NCBI GenBank assembly: GCA_947561585.1 | Contig: CANNZV010001038.1 | Coordinates: 123,675 to 187,674 of the forward strand | DNA length: 64,000 nt | Source: Caprella mutica | Taxonomy: Eukaryota > Arthropoda > Malacostraca > Amphipoda > Caprellidae | Direction of reading: 5' to 3' | Shown: positions 57,962-64,000 of the stretch, one piece after another | Layout: each line of letters opens with the position of its first letter | How positions within the stretch are numbered: the stretch's first letter is position 1 | Position numbers and translations under genes: made by a program | Notes under the pieces: generated by a model | Database searches by the model: none | Seen by the model: only the letters and a program-made list of their open reading frames with translations | What the model was told of the DNA's origin: nothing

Positions 57962-57965
57962 TCAG

Positions 57966-58075
57966 ACTATATCATGTATCATCGATACCAATTGAAATAA
58001 CGAATTTAAATGTCAAATTATGTAAACTATATAGTTATAGAACGTAATTACGTAACCGTTCGTTAACTCACAACT
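57966..58075. mobile_element. Partial fold-back element, right arm
   Basis: ATCATCGATACCAATTGAAA, a TAAATGTCAAATTATG stretch and CGTAACCGTTCGTTAACTCA follow the order of the right arm at 1826-1922. The left arm is absent, probably displaced by the minisatellite. Confidence 0.5.
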
Positions 58076-60232
58076 TACAAACTCATGCAACGCCTGACTT
58101 CCTGCAAACATTTCGAGTGTTCGAAGTCAATTCAAATGTCAGATATTTGATGCATGTAATCTTGTCTCTGGGAACGGGAGTGGGAACTGGAATCGAATTT
58201 AGATTCTCTAAGAAATATTTTTTTTTCTACATCATTAGAAGTAAAGAATGAAAGTAAAACTATAGTTATAACTGAAATTATCATATAAGCATCTTCTTGT
58301 TTAATGACTGTTTTTTTTTTGCAGAGTAATTAAGGGTCAAATAGGAAAAGAACTTATCCAACATTTTGAGATTTTTTTTCATAATTATCAGATAAAGCAT
58401 CTTTCTACCAATTAGACCCCTTAATTTACTTTAATTTCAATTACTCAAGCTACAATTTTCTAAAAGGGAAGGGTCTATTGGATGGTAGATCTTTTACTCA
58501 AAAGTGTAAAATAATCCTTTACTACAGAGGAACGTATCCACCATCTAAATAAAATAAATAAATAAATAAAAACCATCCCTGCACTCTAGGCTCCAATAAG
58601 AAATCAGTGCCGCTCTGTCTTTTGAACGAGAAGGTTATTTAGCTGGTTTAAGTTACACATCCATCTAGGAATCTTGAGTGATGTGACCTGATGGTAGAGA
58701 TGTTTCAATCTCTCCTGAAAACTTACTTGTTTGGTTGATTGTCGCTCTTTATTTCTGTCAGTTTTTGTTGTTAATAGACACGGCCAGGATCGTTTGAAAG
58801 AGAAAGAGGTGTTTTATTATATCACAGTGAGATTTTTTAGATATCTTAATTATAAAATAATATAACTATGAGAATTTGAATTGTTGTTCCAAATATAACT
58901 TCTAAAATAAACTTTCAATTCCAGATCAATGCTATGTTGTGAAAAAAAACTGATCCCCTTTCAAATGAATCTTGTGAAGCTGATAAAAAGCAATGAAGTT
59001 AAAGCAAAAATATTGTGTTTTTCTATGAAGAAAACTCGTTTTCTATTGACTTCAAACAAATTTTATCATAAACAGAAACATTTTTTTCTGTCCTCTTCTA
59101 CATGCGTACCATAATTCAGAACTGTCAGAAAATTAATTAAAAAAATTATGAAGAGTAACGATCCCGATCCCCTTTATCATAAACTCAATCTTCTCCATGG
59201 CGGTTGATTGAATAAAGAATGATTCAAAATTCTAATATAGCAAATCCCCTTTCTATTTTACACCTCCCTTCTTCTTGTGATTAAAAGAGATGGTTAGTTT
59301 CTTGTGATTAAAAGTGATGGTTAGTGAATCTTAACTGACAGTTACAGCAGCTCTCTATTTTCCTCTGAAACTTTTCCCTGTTTGCCAATTTAGGGAAAAT
59401 GAACTGACTGAAGAAGATCCATGAGGAAAATTAGAGGGAAATTGTGGTAAAGGGTGGGAAAGGGAAATTTTATACGATAGTAAAACTGGTTAATGAAGCA
59501 ACAGCTAATCAGTAGTATGGTTCCTTTAAAATTAATGAGTTGATAAGATCATTTCTTGTTCTTGGCTTCTTTCCAAAGAATTGAGAAGATTACTAATGAA
59601 TAATGGGTCAGGAACTTATGTAGTGAGTGTTAAAACAAAAATACTTTTCGATCAGCTTTTCTCTCAATAATATCCAACATCACTTCAATATTTTCCTATT
59701 TGTTTGTATCTTCAACATTACATAACTTCAGCTGCATGTCTATTTTCGATCATAACTCTCTTCACTTCATATCATATACGTTCATATTTTTATCTCCCAA
59801 ACAATTACTAACTTCAGATGCATGTCTATTTTCTACCAAACTCCCGTCACTTCATTTGTTATTCATGCAGTAGATTAACCGTAGAGTTTGACACTTCAAT
59901 ATTGTAGTCCCGATGGAACTTCGTCACTAAAATTTTCACTGTCACCACCGACAGTTCAATAATTAACATCTAAATAGAAAGGAGATTGCTAGGCAGTACA
60001 TCAGGTAATATTTTGGACGATTTCATGATTTCAGATGTATTAACATATAAATGAAGCTTAATGGAAATGATGATTGCTATGGCCTATGAAAAAGCGAGAA
60101 TAATCTATAAAAGAACAAATTTAAAAAACATTCAACTGAACATGCAATATTAAATGAATTAAGAATATAGCAATATATATACATAGTAAAATTAATAGAT
60201 ATATGTGTACTTAACATGGATGTGAAAAGGTT
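58076..60232. other. Low-copy AT-rich stretch
   Basis: An (AAAT)n simple repeat lies at 58548-58570. CTTGTGATTAAAAG(A/T)GATGGTTAGT is repeated twice at 59272-59328 (described by its parts). A loose duplication with CTTCAG(C/A)TGCATGTCTATTTTC occurs at 59727 and 59813. The plus frame at 58929-59114 is unsupported. Confidence 0.4.
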
Positions 60233-60856
60233 CTAATATAGATTCTCCATTCTCATCTCATTCCCAGTGCCTGAGTTATGGTCGTCTTTTACCTCTACAA
60301 GAAACTCTCTATTCTCATCTCCAGTGCCTGAGTTATGGTCGTCTTTTACCTCTACAAGAAACTCTCTATTCTTATCTCCAGTGTCTGAGTTATGATCGTC
60401 TTTTACCTCTACAACAAACTCTCTATTCTCATCTCCAGTGCCTGAGTTATGGTCATCTTTTACCTCTACAAGAAACTCTCTATTCTCCTCCCCAGTGCCT
60501 GAGTTATTGTCGTCTTTTACCTCTACAACAAACTCTCTATTTTCATCTCCAGTGCCTGAGTTATGGTCGTCTTTTACCTCTACAACAAACTCTCTATTCT
60601 CATCTCCAGTGCCTGAGTTATTGTCGTCTTTTACCTCTACAAGAAACTCTCTATTCTCCTCCCCAGTGCCTGAGTTATGGTCGTCTTTTACCTCTACATT
60701 GTTTTCTTTCACTCCAAATAGGTTTGCTAAATAACGTGATTTATCAACCACAAAAGGGGAAGAAATATCTACAGACAGCTTTGGAAATGTCCTCATTTGT
60801 CTAAGTTCAGCACACTTAGTTTGTTTTGAACACACAGAAAAAGTGTAGTTTTTCAT
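60233..60856 (-). CDS. Putative acidic repeat protein, 207 residues
   Basis: This is the best protein candidate in the window. It starts at an ATG with A at -3; an in-frame TAA lies two codons upstream. The first 53 residues are non-repetitive (MKNYTFSVCSKQTKCAELRQ, later SRYLANLFGVKENN). Eight copies of a 19-residue acidic repeat follow (EVKDDHNSGTGDENREFLV), and a short unique tail ends MRMENLY. The 57-bp unit is exactly 19 codons, and most changes between units are conservative (Asp/Glu, Leu/Val, His/Asn). The repeat is hydrophilic and charged, so it should be disordered. There is no signal peptide or membrane segment. No clear AATAAA is seen downstream. The plus strand is also open over the repeat (98 codons), as expected from the unit length. 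Family unknown; it could be a young gene or a first exon. Confidence 0.4.
   Translation of the reverse strand: MKNYTFSVCSKQTKCAELRQMRTFPKLSVDISSPFVVDKSRYLANLFGVKENNVEVKDDHNSGTGEENREFLVEVKDDNNSGTGDENREFVVEVKDDHNSGTGDENREFVVEVKDDNNSGTGEENREFLVEVKDDHNSGTGDENREFVVEVKDDHNSDTGDKNREFLVEVKDDHNSGTGDENREFLVEVKDDHNSGTGNEMRMENLY
60240..60701 (-). repeat. 57-bp minisatellite, 8 copies, in frame with an ORF
   Basis: On the plus strand units contain CCAGTGCCTGAGTTATGGTC and TTTTACCTCTACAA. The array lies wholly inside the 60233-60856 frame. Units differ by a few substitutions each and no frame-shifting indel, unlike several non-coding arrays here. Confidence 0.95.
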
Positions 60857-61799
60857 AGTTTACTAATTTCATATTTCCAAATATAAACGTTACTAATTGT
60901 AATATTTGTAGATATTTTGAAATTAGTCCAGGTACATGATGACAAATTTGTATTATTTGAAAATAATTGGAAATTAGAAAACTGTCATTTGAGGAATTAG
61001 CATCTTGAGGATACACTTTTCTTTGTTTGCTTATTTACTGAAGTATCTCTTTTTTTATTTATTATAGTCAAAATATATAGTCAAAATAAGTAATAAGTAA
61101 CTGTATATCAAATACTAATCGATGATTCTTTATTGTTTTGCATCATTGAACACTTTTATGATTCTCAACTGCCTATTTAAAGCAATTCTATTTCATCAGT
61201 AACAACTCCACACACTTTCCTAAAAGTGTAAGTGTCCCAGTGCTGCCATTCCACTTTGTTTGACTTTTCACTTTTCCGTCAGTGGGCAGAAGTTGGTAGC
61301 CCTGTTTTGAATTTAGAGATCAGGATTGCCAACTGTCTCGCTTGTCTCAGTCCGTGCAGAATAACTAACTTTGATGGGGAGTGGATCGTGATGTAATAAT
61401 GAAGTTTGAAAAGTTGAAGTTAATTATTACCAAGTGAAGTTAGACCGTATTGGAAGTTATATTGGTTACTAAACTGAAGGTTGTGTTGTTTAGAAATCAC
61501 CGTTCAATAAAAGTAGAAGGCTTAAGGGAAGTTCCGAATTATCGAATTGGATAATCACTGAATGTTTTAGTCTGTGATTTATGATATGTAGATGAATGTT
61601 CATGCAAACTATATTTTTAGTGGAAGTAAAGTTAAATTTCTAACCTTAGAGGTGCCACTCATTCAACACCTAAAAAGGTGTGCTCTCTATCTAAAATTTA
61701 AAAAAATATATAGTAAACAACGCATAAGGTTTTTGAGATACTGTCTCTACCGCATATGTGTCTGCCGATACGGTGCTGTAAGTATAATGTTCTGACGGA
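60857..61799. other. Low-copy stretch upstream of the minus-strand ORF
   Basis: Slightly GC-richer DNA at 61200-61360 includes GTGTCCCAGTGCTGCCATTC and GGATTGCCAACTGTCTCGCT. Small frames at 60816-61016 (minus) and 61592-61795 (plus) lack support. Any promoter of the 60856 ORF should lie in its first part, but I see no clear TATA or initiator. Confidence 0.35.
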
Positions 61800-61912
61800 T
61801 TGTGAGTGGTCTAAACGATAACTCTTCTCTGATTGGTTGGCTAAGAGGAGGAGCCATCAGGGGGCGGGGCACTAAACCGTTAGTGATCCGCCCATTCTCA
61901 GCTCCTCCTTCT
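61800..61912. repeat. GC-rich palindromic patch with GC box and inverted CCAAT
   Basis: GGCGGGGCACTAA pairs with TTAGTGATCCGCC around four bases, and AAGAGGAGGAGC pairs with GCTCCTCCTTCTT further out. It contains GGGGGCGGGGC, a GC-box (Sp1/KLF-type) word, and GATTGGTTGG, an inverted CCAAT box. It could be a fold-back element or a promoter-like patch; the nested pairing favours the former. Confidence 0.6.
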
Positions 61913-62654
61913 TGCATATAGTTATAAGTTGTATTAAATTACATTTTAAATATTAAAAACTATGAAACTCTCAACATAGATTGATGTAATGTTGTTTGTT
62001 GCATCCGCTAGTTCGTTGCACTGCACACTTCATGATTTTTTAAAGATCTGGCGAACTAAAATATTCTAATGAATATTAAAACAGGATTTTAATCCAAGTT
62101 ATTCTTACAGGTTTTGCCACACGCAATATCGAATCTTTAACCAAATATTATATGTTGCTGACATTTTTATTGTTATATGAACTGAATCAATTAAAATATC
62201 TATTTTTACCCTAAAAATGTGCCCCCAGTAGCAACTCTTGCAATCAGTCAATGGTTTGGTGACAAATTCTTCCTTTGAAAGCTAGCAAAATTAGCTGACT
62301 CAGCTCTAGAGTGAGACAAGAGAGAACTGAGTACATCAGCTGGTGCTGCAGTCTACTTATTTCTTACTCTATGATTTGCAGTAGAGCCTCTAACAATAGA
62401 TTTATAGTTGTTGATGGTAAAAATTTCGTTTAATAAAAATAAAATCGATTTCAGGAAAAATAAGAGACAAATTTATTCGATATCTGTTCAAAGTAAGGTT
62501 GACTTCTAAAATTAGTATCACTTATTTTTTATAGTTTAGGAACAAGATTTAACATTAGTAACATTATTTCACAGACAATTACTTTTGTTCAATTTTTATG
62601 CTGATTTGGAAATTATTACTAGTTTCTGATATTTCTTTCTTTCCATCTTTCCAG
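61913..62654. other. AT-rich stretch before an acceptor-like site
   Basis: No gene recognised. The 3' end is pyrimidine-rich (TTTCTTTCTTTCCATC) leading to TTTCCAG at 62648-62654. Confidence 0.4.
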
Positions 62655-62712
62655 GTTACAAGCAGCAGGTGACATGAATTATACGTGGAGCTACTTTGGA
62701 ACAAAATGGTAG
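62655..62712 (+). CDS. Possible short terminal exon B
   Basis: After a strong pyrimidine tract and CCAG at 62651-62654, GTTACAAGCAGCAGG opens. The longest frame reads LQAAGDMNYTWSYFGTKW and stops at TAG 62710. Frame 0 stops after five codons. The start resembles exon A at 25995 (same TTTCCAGGTTACAA). If real, it would be an alternative last exon of a plus-strand gene whose body lies left of the window. No close polyadenylation signal. Confidence 0.2.
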
Positions 62713-63031
62713 AGACGACAGTGATCAACAGGCCATGTGGAATAATTTTTTATAAAAAATATTTTTTGATTAAAAATAAGGACTATCTTGTTATTTGACA
62801 TGGTGTAAATATGAACATAGTATATGATTGTAATGAATGCAGTCAATGGAAATAACTGACTGCTAAAACTATTAATCAGTGAATAAGATTATCTGTGATT
62901 GTAACAATTTATTAAACAGCTTTATTTTGTTTTTATCTTGAAATCGATATTAACTTTCATTATATTTATGAACTATCAAATCTGAACAGAGAAATTAGCA
63001 TTCTACCTTTAAAATAATGTAATTTAAACAG
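62713..63031. other. AT-rich spacer
   Basis: No feature recognised. Confidence 0.45.
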
Positions 63032-63142
63032 GGTAAGATACGAGTAACCGGGCAATTACACATTTTCGATCATGTAAGAAAAAAATATCCAGAAAAATGG
63101 AATCGTCAGATAACTTGAAACTTCATTTATTCGTTATCCTAC
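63032..63142. mobile_element. Internally deleted fold-back element
   Basis: CAGGGTAAGATACGAGTAAC and CACATTTTCGATCATGTAAG match the left arm at 45635. CAGATAACTTGAAACTTC and GTTATCCTAC match its right end, but the GGTATC core is missing. Confidence 0.65.
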
Positions 63143-64000
63143 TTTAAATATTACAATATTATTATTGATCGTATTTCTGTATTGTTGTTTAATTATATTT
63201 ATATATTACTAATTGAACTTCCTAATTAAAACAATAACTAATTTATCATATACAATTTTAACTAATAAACACTTATTTAATGGATATTTTCCAGAGTATT
63301 TCAATTTTATTATTTCGGAATTTGTTCAGTGAAAGAAAAAGAATTCAGTGTATTGTGAGGACAAGAACTTAAATTTGAAGATAAAATTATAAATTTTGGA
63401 TTGTTGTGTAAAAAAAACTTAGTAAATATTTGAAAAATGGAATATGGTGATGAAAATTCAACTGTTTCTAACTAGTTGTGATCCTTTAACTACCAAAATT
63501 ATCAACATTGTGCGTGAGCAGCAATGTACGTCCAATCGATGAGTCTACACCTCTAAATCTCTTCTAATACAATGTGAGTATTTTAGAATTTTTTAGTAAT
63601 AATGTACACAACAACATGGAATTTTTTCAAATGATTTAAAAACTTTCGCTACTTGAATATGCAAATACTATTTATAAGCTATTTTATTTATTTACTGAAA
63701 GTAACTTTGTTCGTGGAGCCACTTCATTTTCTGACTGCTTCTTCCAGTCACTTGTACTTAATTTCCTTGTGACCGTAAGTGATATGGCCTTTGGTTCTGA
63801 ATCAAACGTTAAACCTCTACTAAATTAATCAATCTTTATATTTCATAAATTCATAATTGCTACAATTATAACTATTTAGTAGAAAATTAATTAAATTAAA
63901 CCGAATTACAGTCAAATTTAAAATTGCATACATAATGCAAATATAAAACACTCTCTCCTATCTTCCGAAGTAACTTTATTTATTTTTTGCTGCTTTTCTC
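63143..64000. other. AT-rich stretch to window end
   Basis: No gene, RNA or repeat recognised. Confidence 0.45.

Noticed and set aside
1..64000. tRNA, rRNA, snRNA, or viral/endogenous viral genes
   Set aside because: I looked for tRNA B-box-like words and cloverleaf arms, rRNA-like GC-rich blocks and polymerase motifs and saw none; GTTCGAATTG in the 27-bp array resembles a B box only by chance.

Overview
The window looks like non-coding DNA from the nuclear genome of an animal, probably an invertebrate and possibly an insect. It is strongly AT-rich, has no operons, rRNA or recognisable tRNA genes, carries splice-acceptor-like sites, and is full of minisatellites and short inverted-repeat (MITE or fold-back) elements. 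I could not identify a species and recognise no named gene. Nearly all long open frames are by-products of tandem arrays whose repeat unit lacks stop codons. The window is best read as intergenic DNA or the inside of one or more very large introns.

Layout. 1-6.5 kb holds two fold-back elements, a retrotransposon 3' end carrying nuclear-receptor-like half sites, a hAT-like MITE and 58-bp and 23-bp minisatellites. 6.6-11.5 kb is one 29-bp array of about 170 units. 11.8-13 kb is a 16-bp purine-rich array. 13-16 kb holds a short hairpin, a hAT-like MITE and a fold-back arm. 16.1-20.2 kb is packed with a hairpin that runs into a 21-22-bp array, a 16-bp array bounded by perfect 22-bp inverted ends, a 50-bp array and a 27-bp array. 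20-24.6 kb has a coding-like island, a hAT-like MITE, a polypyrimidine array and a 51-bp array. 25-43 kb is mostly low-copy AT-rich DNA with fold-back elements, a nested MITE insertion and several weak exon-like islands. 44-57.9 kb has six more major arrays (33, 30, 35, 58, 23 and about 23 bp), a 45.6-kb fold-back MITE and a 270-bp duplication. 58-64 kb holds the best protein candidate (60,233-60,856, minus strand), a GC-box-bearing palindrome and an acceptor-like terminal exon.

The main arrays together occupy roughly 17 kb, about a quarter of the window. The main biology is repeat biology: at least five related hAT-like MITEs (two with perfect 8-bp target duplications), a group of fold-backs sharing one core, a class of elements ending in inverted GGAAAATT-type motif clusters, and minisatellites that appear to grow out of hairpin ends. 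No multi-gene system is visible. Coding candidates are few, short and uncertain.
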